From DATAFF01 sp963744915 (GTDB lineage Bacteria > Pseudomonadota > Alphaproteobacteria > Rhizobiales > Aestuariivirgaceae), in NCBI GenBank assembly GCA_963744915.1, contig CAVUUY010000009.1:248001-312000 (forward strand): DNA of 64,000 nt. The letters are read 5' to 3'. The notes under the pieces were generated by a model. The model did no database searches and was not told the DNA's origin. It saw nothing but the letters and a program-made list of their open reading frames with translations. The stretch's first letter is position 1. The number at the start of each line of letters is the position of its first letter. Of this stretch, positions 16,881 to 26,361 are shown piece after piece. The position numbers were made by a program, and so were the translations under genes.

Positions 16881-17398
16881 CCGCGTCAGCGCCGAGCAGC
16901 ACGCTCGTTCTCGGGGGCGCCCGATCCGGCAAGAGCCGCCATGCGGAGGGGCTGGGGCGGGCCCATGGCGGGGCGATGATCTACATCGCCACCGGCGAAG
17001 CCGGCGATGCGGAGATGGCCCGGCGCATCGCGCATCATCGCGCGGCCCGGGGCCCGGCCTGGACGACGATCGAGGAGCCGGTCGACCTCGCTCAAGTGCT
17101 GGAGCGCGCGGCACGGCCGCAGCAGTTCGTTCTCGTCGACTGCATCACACTGTGGATCACCAACCTGATGGCGCGGGGGCGCCCGGTGGGGGAGGCGGTC
17201 GAAGGCTTGTGCCGGGTGATTGCCGCGGCTGGCGGCGATCTCTGCCTGGTCTCAAACGAGGTCGGCCTCGGCATCGTGCCCGACAATCCGCTTGCCAGGC
17301 AGTTCCGCGACGAGGCGGGGCAGGCGCATCAGCGGCTCGCCGCGGTGTGCCAGCATGTGGTGTTCATGGTGGGGGGCCTGCCGATCACGGTCAAATGA
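16877..17398 (+). CDS. cobU: Bifunctional adenosylcobinamide kinase / adenosylcobinamide-phosphate guanylyltransferase
   Basis: A 173-residue enzyme catalysing two late steps: phosphorylation of adenosylcobinamide and transfer of GMP to make adenosyl-GDP-cobinamide. Walker A is GGARSGKS (residues 13-20). The guanylylated histidine should be His53 or His54 in IAHHRAARGP, and DCITLWITNLM is a conserved CobU stretch. Also called CobP in the aerobic pathway literature. It is convergent with cbiB, only 4 bp apart. Confidence 0.92.
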   Translation: MTASAPSSTLVLGGARSGKSRHAEGLGRAHGGAMIYIATGEAGDAEMARRIAHHRAARGPAWTTIEEPVDLAQVLERAARPQQFVLVDCITLWITNLMARGRPVGEAVEGLCRVIAAAGGDLCLVSNEVGLGIVPDNPLARQFRDEAGQAHQRLAAVCQHVVFMVGGLPITVK

Positions 17399-17402
17399 CG
17401 CC

Positions 17403-18368
17403 CTAGAAGGAGAAGGCGGCAGCCAGCGCCACCAGGGCGGCGAAGAGGGTGATCATCTGCGAGAACAGCCGCAGGGCGCGGCGGATGTCGTGGCGGTCGA
17501 GATCGATCCGGCCATTGCCCAGCCAGGGGAGGTCGACCGGCACGCCGTCATAGTTGCGCGGCCCGCCGAGGCGGATGTCGAGCGCGCCGGCCATCGCCGC
17601 CTCGGGCCAGCCGGCATTGGGCGACACGTGCTTGCGGGCATCGTACCACATGCGGGCCAGGGCATCGGCGCCGGCGCCGGGGTTGGTGAGGCTCGCGGCC
17701 CCGGCGAAGAGCAGCCCGCTCAGCCGGGCCGGTATCAGGTTCACGAGGTCGTCGAGGCGTGCCGAAGCCCAACCGAAATCGATGAAGCGGGGCGATTTGT
17801 GGCCGATCATGCTGTCGGCCGTGTTGATGACCTTGTAAGCGGCGATGCCGGGCAGGCCGAACAACGCCAGGAACAGGGCCGGCGCGATCACCGCGTCGGA
17901 GGCGTTCTCGGCAAGGCTCTCGATCGCGGCACGCGTCACGCCGCTCTCGTCGAGCTGATCGGGATCGCGGCCGACGATGCGGCTTACCGCGCGGCGACCA
18001 TCATCGAGGCTCTTTTCGAGACCGGCATAGACGGCGCGGACATGGCGGTAGAGGTCGAATTGCGCAAGCAAGGTGGTGGCAAGCACCGCCTCCAGCAGCC
18101 AGCCCCATTCCTGATGGCGGAGCCACAGGCTGAACGGGATGGTGAGGATGGCAACCAGCACGAGGGTCAGGAACAGGGCGAATGCGCCCTTGAATTTCTG
18201 CCAGATCCGGTTGCCATCGGGGTGGTTCAAGGCCTCCTCGAAGCCGCCGATCACGGCGCCGATCCATTCCACCGGGTGGCCGATGGCGTCATGGATGAAT
18301 TTCGGATAGCCGGCGAGGCGCTCGATCACCAGGGCGGCAAATGCGATCGACAGCGTGGTCGACAGCAT
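17403..18368 (-). CDS. cbiB: Adenosylcobinamide-phosphate synthase (CbiB/CobD)
   Basis: A 321-residue integral membrane protein that attaches the aminopropanol (phosphate) arm to adenosylcobyric acid. It has several membrane segments and the family stretches HPVEWIGAVI, EWGWLLEAVL, ESLAENASDAVIAP and DSMIGHKSPRF. ATG 18368 overlaps the cobQ stop by one base (TGATG); a TTG one codon earlier is less likely. Followed on the other strand by cobU 4 bp away. Often called CobD in aerobic-pathway genomes, which should not be confused with the threonine-phosphate decarboxylase CobD of enterics. Confidence 0.9.
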   Translation of the reverse strand: MLSTTLSIAFAALVIERLAGYPKFIHDAIGHPVEWIGAVIGGFEEALNHPDGNRIWQKFKGAFALFLTLVLVAILTIPFSLWLRHQEWGWLLEAVLATTLLAQFDLYRHVRAVYAGLEKSLDDGRRAVSRIVGRDPDQLDESGVTRAAIESLAENASDAVIAPALFLALFGLPGIAAYKVINTADSMIGHKSPRFIDFGWASARLDDLVNLIPARLSGLLFAGAASLTNPGAGADALARMWYDARKHVSPNAGWPEAAMAGALDIRLGGPRNYDGVPVDLPWLGNGRIDLDRHDIRRALRLFSQMITLFAALVALAAAFSF

Positions 18369-19840
18369 CAAGCCGCGTTCGCCGGCGCCGCAATGGCAAA
18401 GACGCGTTCGATATCCAGATTGGCCGTGAGATGCTCCGCCAGGGCATCGAGCGTGCGCTCGACGTGCTCGGCATGGCCGAGCGATCCGGGCGTGCCGCCG
18501 AGCGCGGTGAGGTAGGCCTGACGGAAGGCATCGCTCTCGAAGCAGCCATGGATGTAGGTGCCGGCCACCCGGCCATCGCGCGAGATGGCGCCATCCGGAA
18601 CGGCGCCGACCATGGCGAAGGGGCGGGCGCAGTCCTCGCCGCTGGTCCGGCCAAGATGGATCTCGTAGCCATTGATGACGGTGTTGGTCGCGACATGGAT
18701 GGCGCTGACGCGCGCCAGCGCCTTCACCGGCTCGAGCGTCGTCTCGACATCGAGGAGCCCGAGGCCGTCGACGGATTCCGGCTGGCCCTCCAGCCCCTGC
18801 CAGTCATGAATGCGCCGGCCCAGCATCTGATAACCGCCGCACAGGCCGAGCACCCGGCCGCCGCGCCGCAAATGGGCCCGGATATCGGTGTCCCAACCTT
18901 GCTCGCGCAAAAAGCGCAGATCGGCAATGGTCGATTTGGTTCCGGGGATGATGACGACATCGGCATGGGCCGGGACGGCGGCGCCGGGCTGGACGAATTC
19001 CACGGTAATCGCCGATTCGATCATCAGGGGATCGAGATCATCGAAATTGGCGATGCGCCCCAGGCGCAGGACGGCGATCCTGATCGGGCCGTGGTTGGTC
19101 GCCGGCCGCATGCTGTCGAGCACCAGGCTGTCCTCGGCAGGCAGCCGGCGGGCATCGCTCCAATGCGGAACGACGCCGAGGCATGGTACGCCGGTGCGCT
19201 CCTCGAGGAATTTTCTCCCGGCGTCGAACAATGTCGGGTCGCCATGGAAATTGTTGACCAGCGAGGCGCGGATCAGCGCCGCATCGGCTGGGTCGAGCAC
19301 TACGAAAGTGCCGACCAGCGAGGCAATCACGCCGCCGCGATGGATGTCGCCGATGAGGATGACGGGGACGTTGGCGGCGCGGGCGAACCCCATATTGGCG
19401 AGGTCGCCGTCGCGGAGGTTGACCTCGGCCGGGGAGCCGGCGCCCTCCACGACGACGAGGTCGGCAGTGCCGGCGAGGCGCTGGAAGCTTTGCAGCACCG
19501 CCGGGCGAAAGCGGTCGCGATGGCCAAAATAGTCGCGGGCCGAGAGCGTTGCCGCGCGGCGGCCCTGGACGATCACCTGGACGCCGCCGGTCGCCTCGGG
19601 CTTGAGCAGGATGGGGTTCATGTCGGAGACCGGCTCGCGGCGGGCGGCGCGCGCCTGCAAGGCCTGGGCGCGGCCGATCTCGCCGCCGTCGGCGGTCACC
19701 GCGGCATTGTTCGACATGTTCTGCGGCTTGAACGGCGCCACCTTCAGACCCCGGTTGGCGAAGGCTCGGCAGAGGCCGGCAACGATCAGCGACTTGCCGA
19801 CATTGGAGCCCGTTCCCTGGACCATCAACGCGCGTGTCAT
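18368..19840 (-). CDS. cobQ: Cobyric acid synthase
   Basis: A 490-residue amidotransferase that amidates the b, d, e and g side chains of adenosylcobyrinic acid a,c-diamide. The N-terminal dethiobiotin-synthase-like domain opens with VQGTGSNVGKS and has KPQNMSNN. The C-terminal type-1 glutaminase-like domain has its nucleophile Cys334 in LGLCGGYQMLG. Length is typical. It lies 3 bp downstream of cobB and overlaps cbiB, as part of the cobA-cobB-cobQ-cbiB run. Confidence 0.93.
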   Translation of the reverse strand: MTRALMVQGTGSNVGKSLIVAGLCRAFANRGLKVAPFKPQNMSNNAAVTADGGEIGRAQALQARAARREPVSDMNPILLKPEATGGVQVIVQGRRAATLSARDYFGHRDRFRPAVLQSFQRLAGTADLVVVEGAGSPAEVNLRDGDLANMGFARAANVPVILIGDIHRGGVIASLVGTFVVLDPADAALIRASLVNNFHGDPTLFDAGRKFLEERTGVPCLGVVPHWSDARRLPAEDSLVLDSMRPATNHGPIRIAVLRLGRIANFDDLDPLMIESAITVEFVQPGAAVPAHADVVIIPGTKSTIADLRFLREQGWDTDIRAHLRRGGRVLGLCGGYQMLGRRIHDWQGLEGQPESVDGLGLLDVETTLEPVKALARVSAIHVATNTVINGYEIHLGRTSGEDCARPFAMVGAVPDGAISRDGRVAGTYIHGCFESDAFRQAYLTALGGTPGSLGHAEHVERTLDALAEHLTANLDIERVFAIAAPANAA

Positions 19841-19843
19841 CGG

Positions 19844-21139
19844 TTATCGCTCGCCATCGACAATATGGGCAAAGGAACCCATGACCCGGCCTCTCCGGGT
19901 GCCCATGGACGGCAATTCCCGCCCCTCGCTGTCGGCTGCCGCAAAAAGCGGTTCGCCCGCGCCGCCGCTGGCAAGGCTGGCATAATGGAACTCGTGGCCG
20001 CGCAGACATGCCGGCCAGGGCAGGGGACTGTGGTGGCTGAGGCGGCGGTAGCCGAGATGCAGGCGGGGTTCGGCGAAGGAGGTCTCATGCGGCAGAAGGC
20101 CGGCCATGCCGTGGCGGCGTCCGTCCCTGTCGGTCAATCCCTGGCCCAGAACCATGTAGCCACCGCATTCGCCATAGATCAGAGCGCAGCGCCCCGCGGC
20201 GTGCGCCAGGCCACGCATGAAACCGGCGTTTCCGGCGATACGCGCCGGATGGAGCTCCGGATAGCCGCCGGGCAGGAACACCGCGTCGGCGTCCGGGGCA
20301 GGCTGCTCGTCGCTCAGGGGCGAGAATGGCACGAGTTCGGCGCCAAGTCTGCTCCAGCCGTCGAGGATGTGACGATAGGCGAAAGCGAAGGCGATGTCGC
20401 CGGCGACCGCGATGCGCTGGCCGAGCGGCGGCAGCGGGGTGGCCGGAGTCGGCGCGGCCGGCAGCGGCCGGGCGAGCGCCAGCAGGGCGTCGAGGTCGAC
20501 GCAGTCGGCAATGGCGCGGGCAGCGTGATCGATGACGGCGCCGATCGCCGCGATCTCGTCGGCCTGGACGAGTCCGAGATGGCGGGATGGGAGCCCGAGC
20601 CGGCGATCGGTCATCACGGCACCGAGAAGGGGCGGGCCGCCGCCCTCGAGGGCCGCGGCGATGATGGCGCGGTGGCGATCGCTGGCGAGGCGGTTGGCGA
20701 TGACGCCGGCAATGACGATGCCGGGGCGGTGGCGGGCGAAGCCTTCGACCAGGGCGGCGATCGACTGGCCCTGGCGCGCGGCGTCGACCACCAGCACCAC
20801 CGGCAGGCCAAGCATGGCGGCTAGATCGGCGGTCGAGCCGCCGCCGCCGGGCGGGCCGTCGAACAGGCCCATGACGCCCTCGACGAGCACGAGGTCGGCG
20901 TCACGCCGCGCCGCGAGCTCGGCGAGGCGCTCCGGCCGCATTGCCCACGGATCGAGGTTGAAGCAGGTCTGGCCGGTGGCCAGCTCGTGAAACCGGGGAT
21001 CGAGATAGTCGGGGCCGCTCTTGGCGCCAGCCACCTTGATGCCGCGGCGGCGCAGGGCGGCGAGGAGCGCGAAGGTGATGACTGTCTTGCCGGAGCCGGA
21101 TGACGGTGCCGCAATCACCAGGCCGTCAGCCAACCGCAT
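19844..21139 (-). CDS. cobB: Cobyrinate / hydrogenobyrinate a,c-diamide synthase
   Basis: A 431-residue enzyme that amidates the a and c groups of (hydrogeno)cobyrinate using glutamine and ATP. The N-terminal P-loop is APSSGSGKT and the domain has GAKSGPDYLDPRFH. The C-terminal glutaminase Cys is Cys325 in YGECGGYMVLG. ATG 21139 lies inside the 3' end of cobA, giving a 14-bp overlap. In the aerobic pathway the substrate is hydrogenobyrinate; the cobN gene in this cluster favours that reading. Confidence 0.92.
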   Translation of the reverse strand: MRLADGLVIAAPSSGSGKTVITFALLAALRRRGIKVAGAKSGPDYLDPRFHELATGQTCFNLDPWAMRPERLAELAARRDADLVLVEGVMGLFDGPPGGGGSTADLAAMLGLPVVLVVDAARQGQSIAALVEGFARHRPGIVIAGVIANRLASDRHRAIIAAALEGGGPPLLGAVMTDRRLGLPSRHLGLVQADEIAAIGAVIDHAARAIADCVDLDALLALARPLPAAPTPATPLPPLGQRIAVAGDIAFAFAYRHILDGWSRLGAELVPFSPLSDEQPAPDADAVFLPGGYPELHPARIAGNAGFMRGLAHAAGRCALIYGECGGYMVLGQGLTDRDGRRHGMAGLLPHETSFAEPRLHLGYRRLSHHSPLPWPACLRGHEFHYASLASGGAGEPLFAAADSEGRELPSMGTRRGRVMGSFAHIVDGER

Positions 21140-21995
21140 TCTCCCGCAGGTTGTCCTTGTACCAGTCGAGAATGTCGCGCCAGGCGACCACTCGGCCGGC
21201 CACGACGATCGCCGGGGTGGGCGGGGCCTCGGCAGCGAGGAAGGCCCCGACCTCACCCAGCGTCGTCACCGCGACGCGCTGGCCGGGCAGCGTGGCGTTG
21301 GAGATGAAGGTCAAGGGCTCGGTCGGATCGCGGCCGCCGGCGATCAGGGCGGCGGCGATCTCGGGCGCGTTCTTCACGGCCATGTACATGACGATGACCG
21401 GCGAGGCGGTGGCCAGCGCCTGCCAATCGACATTGGCCGGCATGCGTCCGGTGGCATCATGACCGGTGAGAAAGACGACCGAATGGTTGCTGTCGCGGTG
21501 GGTGGCCGGAATGCCGGCATAGGCCAGCCCGCCAATGCCGGCGGTGATGCCGGGAACGATGCGGAAGGGCACCCCGGCCCTGGCAAGCACCTGGCACTCC
21601 TCGCCGCCGCGTCCGAACATGAAGGGGTCGCCGCCCTTGAGCCGCAGGACCCGCCGGGCGGCGCGGGCAAGCTCGATCAGCCGCACCGAGATGTCGCGCT
21701 GGTGGGGCGAGGGCTTGCCACCGCGCTTGCCGGCATATTCGAGCTCGGCGCCGGGCCGGACCCAGCGCAGGATGTCGGCATTGACCAGGGCGTCATAGAC
21801 GACGACATCAGCTCTCTGCATGGCATGATAAGCGAGCAGCGATAGCAGGCCCGGGGCGCCGGGGCCGGCGCCCACGAGCCACACGGTTCCGGGCTCGAAC
21901 TCGGGAAAGACCTCGGCATCGAGCCGGGCGAAGCCCGAGGGCTCCTCGCCGTGATGAATCCAGCCTTTCAGGGGCCTGCCGGGACCCGATGTCAT
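21126..21995 (-). CDS. cobA: Uroporphyrinogen-III C-methyltransferase
   Basis: A 289-residue SAM-dependent methyltransferase (SUMT) that makes precorrin-2 from uroporphyrinogen III, the entry to B12 and siroheme. Family motifs: VWLVGAGPGAPGLLSL (SAM loop), VVVYDALVN, RLKGGDPFMFGRGGEE and the GVPFRIVPGITAGIGG stretch. No CysG-type dehydrogenase/chelatase domain, so it is a single-function enzyme. GAGGAG lies upstream of ATG 21995. It is divergent from cbiD, with 43 bp between starts. Confidence 0.92.
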   Translation of the reverse strand: MTSGPGRPLKGWIHHGEEPSGFARLDAEVFPEFEPGTVWLVGAGPGAPGLLSLLAYHAMQRADVVVYDALVNADILRWVRPGAELEYAGKRGGKPSPHQRDISVRLIELARAARRVLRLKGGDPFMFGRGGEECQVLARAGVPFRIVPGITAGIGGLAYAGIPATHRDSNHSVVFLTGHDATGRMPANVDWQALATASPVIVMYMAVKNAPEIAAALIAGGRDPTEPLTFISNATLPGQRVAVTTLGEVGAFLAAEAPPTPAIVVAGRVVAWRDILDWYKDNLRENAVG

Positions 21996-22038
21996 GCGCG
22001 CTCCTCGCCTCGTCGCGACCTTTCGAGTATAGAGGGCC

Positions 22039-23130
22039 ATGGGTCGGACAACCATGCCCAAACAGCAGCTTAGACGCGGCTGGACGACCGGTGCATGCGC
22101 TACGGCGGCAGTCAAGGCGGCCTATGCGGCATTGCTCACCGGCCGCTTCCCTGACCCCGTCGCGATCTCGCTGCCGGGCGGCGAGACGCATGCCTTCGCG
22201 CTGGCGCTCGCGGGCAAGGGCGAGGACTGGGCCGAGGCCGGCGTCATCAAGGATGCCGGCGATGATCCCGACGTGACGCATGGCGCGCTGATCGTCGCCT
22301 GCGTGCGGCGCGCCGGCCCGGGTGACGGCGTGCAGTTCAAGGCGGGACCCGGCGTTGGAACCGTCACGCGGCCAGGCCTGCCGGTGACGGTGGGCGAGCC
22401 GGCGATCAATCCGGTGCCGCGGCAGATGATGCGGGCGGTGGTGGCGGCGCTGGCGGAGGCGCAGGGCGACAGCGGCGATGTCGAGATCGAGATCTCCATT
22501 CCGGGCGGCGAGGCGCTCGCCGACAAGACGTGGAACCCGCGGCTCGGCATCAAGGGGGGCCTGTCGATCCTCGGCACCACCGGGATCGTCAAGCCGTTCT
22601 CCTGCGCCGCCTGGATCGCCTCGATCCACCGCGGCATCGACGTGGCGCGGGCCGGCGGCCACACCCACATTGCGGGCGCGACCGGCTCGACCTCGGAGGC
22701 GGCGGTGCGGCGCCTCTATGCGCTGCCGCTCGAGGCGGTGGTCGACATGGGCGACTTCGTCGGCGGCATGCTGAAATATCTCCGCGCGCATCCGGTGCCG
22801 CGGGTGACCGTGGCCGGCGGCTTCGGCAAGATCACCAAGATGGCGCAGGGTGCGGTGGATCTCCATTCGGGAAGAAGCGCGGTCGACTTCGAATGGCTGG
22901 CGGCGCGGGTGGCGGCGCTCGGAGGCGACGACATGACGGCCGGGCAGGTGCGCCGCGCCAATACGGCGATGGAGGCCGAGGCGGTGGCGCGGGCAAGCGG
23001 TCTGCCGCTCGCCGAGACGGTGGCGCGGGCGGCGCAGGCGGCCGGCAGCGCCATGCTGCGGGGCGCCGATGTGGCGCTCGACATCGTGGTGGTCGACCGC
23101 AGCGGCCAGGTGATCGGGCATGCCGGGTGA
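22039..23130 (+). CDS. cbiD: Cobalt-precorrin-5B C1-methyltransferase
   Basis: A 363-residue CbiD enzyme. It has the N-terminal RRGWTTGACATAAVKAAY signature, then GPGVGTVTRPGLPV, NPVPRQM and the glycine-rich GGGFGKITK-like stretch (VAGGFGKITKMAQG). CbiD performs C1 methylation and deacetylation in the anaerobic pathway, where CobF does this aerobically. A second ATG at 22054 is possible. It overlaps cobK by 11 bp and shares a 43-bp divergent promoter gap with cobA. Its presence with cobN makes the pathway a hybrid on paper. Confidence 0.9.
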   Translation: MGRTTMPKQQLRRGWTTGACATAAVKAAYAALLTGRFPDPVAISLPGGETHAFALALAGKGEDWAEAGVIKDAGDDPDVTHGALIVACVRRAGPGDGVQFKAGPGVGTVTRPGLPVTVGEPAINPVPRQMMRAVVAALAEAQGDSGDVEIEISIPGGEALADKTWNPRLGIKGGLSILGTTGIVKPFSCAAWIASIHRGIDVARAGGHTHIAGATGSTSEAAVRRLYALPLEAVVDMGDFVGGMLKYLRAHPVPRVTVAGGFGKITKMAQGAVDLHSGRSAVDFEWLAARVAALGGDDMTAGQVRRANTAMEAEAVARASGLPLAETVARAAQAAGSAMLRGADVALDIVVVDRSGQVIGHAG

Positions 23131-23875
23131 GCGCGTGCTGATCATCGGGGGAACGCGCGACGGCCGGCTGCTGGCGGCCGCCGTCATGGCGGCGGGCTTC
23201 GAGCCGGTGACATCGATGGCGGGCGTCACCAAAGCGCCGGTGCTGCCGCCCGGCACGGTGCATATTGGCGGCTTCGGTGGCGCCCAAGGCCTCGCCCGGT
23301 ATCTGAGCGAGGCGAAAATCCGGGCGGTCATCGATGCGGCCCATCCGTTCGCGGTGCAGATCTCCGGCAATGTCGCGAAGGCGGCGGCCCAAACCGGCGT
23401 GCCGCACCTCCATTTCGATCGCCCGGAATGGACCCCCGGACCGCAGGACCGCTGGATCGCGGCCAAGGATGCAGCCGAAGCGGCGGCGGTGCTCGAACCG
23501 CAATCGCGGGTGCTGCTCACCATCGGCACACGCGGCCTCGGTGAATTCTTCCGCCGCGGGGACGTGACGGGCATCGTCCGCATGATCGAGCAACCGGAGC
23601 GGCCGATCCCGAGCGGCTGGAGCCTGCTGCAGGCGCGACCGCCGTTCCGGCTGGAAGACGAAATCGCGCTCCTCGAGGCGGAGTCGATCGGCGTGCTGGT
23701 GACCAAGAATTCCGGCGGACCGGCCGATGCGAAGCTGTCGGCGGCGCGCCTGCTCGGGTTGCCGGTGGTGATGATCGCCCGGCCGGCGAAGCCGCAGGCG
23801 GCGCGGGTTTCGGCGATCGACGAGGCGGTCGCGTGGCTGGCGCGGGTGGTCGGCGCCGGGCCGTTGCCGCGCTAA
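23120..23875 (+). CDS. cobK: Precorrin-6A reductase (CobK/CbiJ)
   Basis: A 251-residue NAD(P)H-dependent reductase of the macrocycle, recognised by the nucleotide-binding start VLIIGGTRDGRLLAAAV, AVIDAAHPFAVQIS and the late VLVTKNSGGPADAKL. It overlaps cbiD by 11 bp, so the two are coupled. The stop overlaps the convergent ABC exporter gene by 4 bp. Aerobic CobK and anaerobic CbiJ are homologous, so sequence alone does not decide the metal state. Confidence 0.9.
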   Translation: MPGERVLIIGGTRDGRLLAAAVMAAGFEPVTSMAGVTKAPVLPPGTVHIGGFGGAQGLARYLSEAKIRAVIDAAHPFAVQISGNVAKAAAQTGVPHLHFDRPEWTPGPQDRWIAAKDAAEAAAVLEPQSRVLLTIGTRGLGEFFRRGDVTGIVRMIEQPERPIPSGWSLLQARPPFRLEDEIALLEAESIGVLVTKNSGGPADAKLSAARLLGLPVVMIARPAKPQAARVSAIDEAVAWLARVVGAGPLPR

Positions 23876-25581
23876 TGAACCGTCAGCGTCGGTTCGACAT
23901 GGTCGACCGCGCCGCCATGGACGCGGTAGACGCGGGTGGCGATGCGGATCCAGGCCGGGCGGTGGGTGATCGCCACCACCGTGTACATCTGGCTGAGGTC
24001 GGTGATGTTGCGGCAGATGGCGGCCTCGGTCTCCTCGTCGAGCGCGCTCGTCACCTCGTCGAGGATGAGCAGGCGGGGCCTCAGCACCAGGGCGCGGGCC
24101 AGCGAGATGCGCTGGCGCTGACCGCCGGACAGCTTCATCCCCATCTGCCCGACATCGGTGTCGAGCTGTTGCGGCAGCGACATGACGAAGTCGTAGGCGC
24201 CGGCCTCCCGCAGCGCCCGCACGGCATCATCGCGCGACAGCTGCTTGTCGCCCATGCAGAGATTCTCGTAGATCGAGCCCTGGAGCAGCGTCAGCTCCTG
24301 CGGCACATAGCCGATGCCCTTGCGCCAGCTCTTGAGCGACAGCTCGGCGAGGGGCACGCCATCCACCAGAATGCGCCCCTGCTGCGGCTGGTGCAGCCCG
24401 ACCAGCAGGTCGACGATGGTGGTCTTGCCGGCACCCGAACGACCGGTGAGGACGGTGACGGCGCGGGCCGGGATCTCCAGCGACACCGACTGCAGAACCT
24501 GGGCGCGCTCGAAATTGAAGCTCACCGACTCGAATGCGATGGCGCGATCGAGGGTGGCGACCACGATGCCGGAATCCTCTTCCTCGAGCTCGCGGGCGCG
24601 GGCGATCATCTTCATGCAGGATCGATAGGCCTGGTAATTCTCCTCGAAGGTCTGGAGGGCGTGCTGGAGACGCTTCACGCCCCGGATGATCTGGATGAAG
24701 ATCAGCCCGAGCACCAGGAGCTCGGGCAGCGGCACGTGATAGACGATGGCGCCGAGATAGAGGCCGCCGCAGATCACGAAGGAGACGAGGATGTCCTGGC
24801 CGTAGGACATGGCATAGCCCATCACCTTGGTGTGGACGAGCGAGCGCCGCATCTCCTTGATCTGCTTGGTGAACAGCTTCTCATAGGAGCCCTGGCGCTG
24901 CATCGAGCGCAGCGCCTTCATATTGCTGATGGTGTCCTGAGCCTGGCTGACGAGCTTGCTCGTGTGCTTCCAATGGCTCTTGCTCGACCGGCGCGAGCGC
25001 GACAGGACCACCATTGCCGGCGCGGCGACCAGGGCAACGCCGAGCATGGCGCTGGCGAAGAAGGCGCTCGAGACCAGCAGCGCGATCACGAAGGCGATGC
25101 TGATCTTGGTCAGCTCGGTGACGGTAATGGCAGCGGAGTTGTAGGTTTCGGCGGCAGCATGGGCTTCGCCGGAAAGGGTGTGCGACAGGGTGCCCGGGTT
25201 GCTGTCGGTGAAATAGCTCCAGCGGACGCGGAGGAGCGTGGTGAGCAGCAGCTGGCGGATGCGGGTCGCGACCTCGGCGACGGCGATCGCCACATAGCTC
25301 ATCGCGGCAAAGGCCAGGATCGAGCGGATGGTCAGGGAGGCGAGCAGCAGCAGCAGCAGCGTGTCGAGCGCCGGGCTGATGCCGACAACCGAGAACATCT
25401 TGCCGGTGAGGGCGCCGAGCTTCGAGGGCTTGCCGGTCGCCATGCCGCCGGCGATGGTCACCACCGGAATGACCATGCCGACGCTGAACAGCTCGAACAG
25501 CCCAGCAAACAGCAGGCAGACGAGCACCGAAACCGGTTTGGCGCCGGGCGCTTTCAAAAAAATCGCGAAGACGTTCTTCAT
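23872..25581 (-). CDS. ABC transporter, fused permease and ATP-binding protein (exporter type)
   Basis: A 569-residue half-transporter. Residues 1 to about 300 form the six-segment exporter membrane domain and the rest an ATPase: Walker A TGRSGAGKTT, Q-loop region YVPQELTLL, signature LSGGQRQR, Walker B LLILDEVTSALDEE, and the H-loop ITHRPAW. It should work as a homodimer. Start ATG 25581 follows GTGGGGGA. It sits inside the cobalamin cluster between cobO and the convergent cobK but is not a known B12 transporter type: BtuCD importers have a separate permease. Substrate unknown. Confidence 0.85.
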   Translation of the reverse strand: MKNVFAIFLKAPGAKPVSVLVCLLFAGLFELFSVGMVIPVVTIAGGMATGKPSKLGALTGKMFSVVGISPALDTLLLLLLASLTIRSILAFAAMSYVAIAVAEVATRIRQLLLTTLLRVRWSYFTDSNPGTLSHTLSGEAHAAAETYNSAAITVTELTKISIAFVIALLVSSAFFASAMLGVALVAAPAMVVLSRSRRSSKSHWKHTSKLVSQAQDTISNMKALRSMQRQGSYEKLFTKQIKEMRRSLVHTKVMGYAMSYGQDILVSFVICGGLYLGAIVYHVPLPELLVLGLIFIQIIRGVKRLQHALQTFEENYQAYRSCMKMIARARELEEEDSGIVVATLDRAIAFESVSFNFERAQVLQSVSLEIPARAVTVLTGRSGAGKTTIVDLLVGLHQPQQGRILVDGVPLAELSLKSWRKGIGYVPQELTLLQGSIYENLCMGDKQLSRDDAVRALREAGAYDFVMSLPQQLDTDVGQMGMKLSGGQRQRISLARALVLRPRLLILDEVTSALDEETEAAICRNITDLSQMYTVVAITHRPAWIRIATRVYRVHGGAVDHVEPTLTVH

Positions 25582-25749
25582 TCCCCCACACTCGCTCTCA
25601 GCTGTGGCAGCGGTCCTACGAGATCTGCTGGCGGCGAAGTCTCCCGGGCGCACCGTACATGCCGGCTCGGGCCTTTTCCAGTTTTCGCACGTGGTTATTC
25701 CGCAACAGAGCCATTGAAAGCGGCTTGGTTCTCTACCTCCGGTTGAAAA

Positions 25750-26361
25750 TCAGAACTCCACCCCAGCCTGTGCCTTCACGCCCGAGCGGAACGGGTGCTT
25801 GATCTCGGTCATCTCGGTGACGAGGTCGGCAAGCGCGACGAGCTCCTCGCGGGCGTTGCGGCCGGTGACGATCACGTGCTTGTCGGACGGCTTGTTCTTC
25901 AGCACCTCCAGCACCTCCTCGAGCGGCAGATAATCGTAGCGCAGCACGATGTTGAGCTCGTCGAGCAGCACCATGCGGAAGGACGGGTCGGCGATCATCG
26001 CCTTGCTATGCTCCCAGGCGGCGCGGGCGTGCGCGATGTCGCGGGCGCGGTCCTGCGTTTCCCAGGTGAAGCCCTCGCCCATCGCCTTGATGGTGACGAG
26101 ATCGGGGAACTTCTCGAGCACGGTGCGCTCGCCGGTCGCCCATGAGCCCTTGACGAACTGGATGACGCCGGCCCGCATGCCATGGCCGATGCAGCGGAAG
26201 ATCATGCCGAAGGCGGCGGTCGACTTGCCCTTGCCCTTGCCGGTGTGAACGATCAGCAGCCCCTTCTCGATGGTCTTGCCGGCGATGATCTTGTCGCGCG
26301 CCGCCTTTTTCTTGCGCATCTTGTCGGCGTGGCGGGTGTTGAGGGCGGTCTCGTCGGTCAT
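25750..26361 (-). CDS. cobO: Cob(I)yrinic acid a,c-diamide adenosyltransferase
   Basis: A 203-residue CobO/CobA-type (BtuR) ATP:corrinoid adenosyltransferase. It has the N-terminal lysine-rich helix KMRKKKAARDK and the P-loop HTGKGKGKSTAAFG. Later come FVKGSWATGE, VLLDELNIVLRYDYL and a VTGRNA stretch. It transfers the 5'-deoxyadenosyl group to the cobalt. ATG 26361 overlaps the end of cobN by 4 bp (ATGA), so cobN and cobO are coupled, as in other aerobic-pathway clusters. Confidence 0.93.
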   Translation of the reverse strand: MTDETALNTRHADKMRKKKAARDKIIAGKTIEKGLLIVHTGKGKGKSTAAFGMIFRCIGHGMRAGVIQFVKGSWATGERTVLEKFPDLVTIKAMGEGFTWETQDRARDIAHARAAWEHSKAMIADPSFRMVLLDELNIVLRYDYLPLEEVLEVLKNKPSDKHVIVTGRNAREELVALADLVTEMTEIKHPFRSGVKAQAGVEF

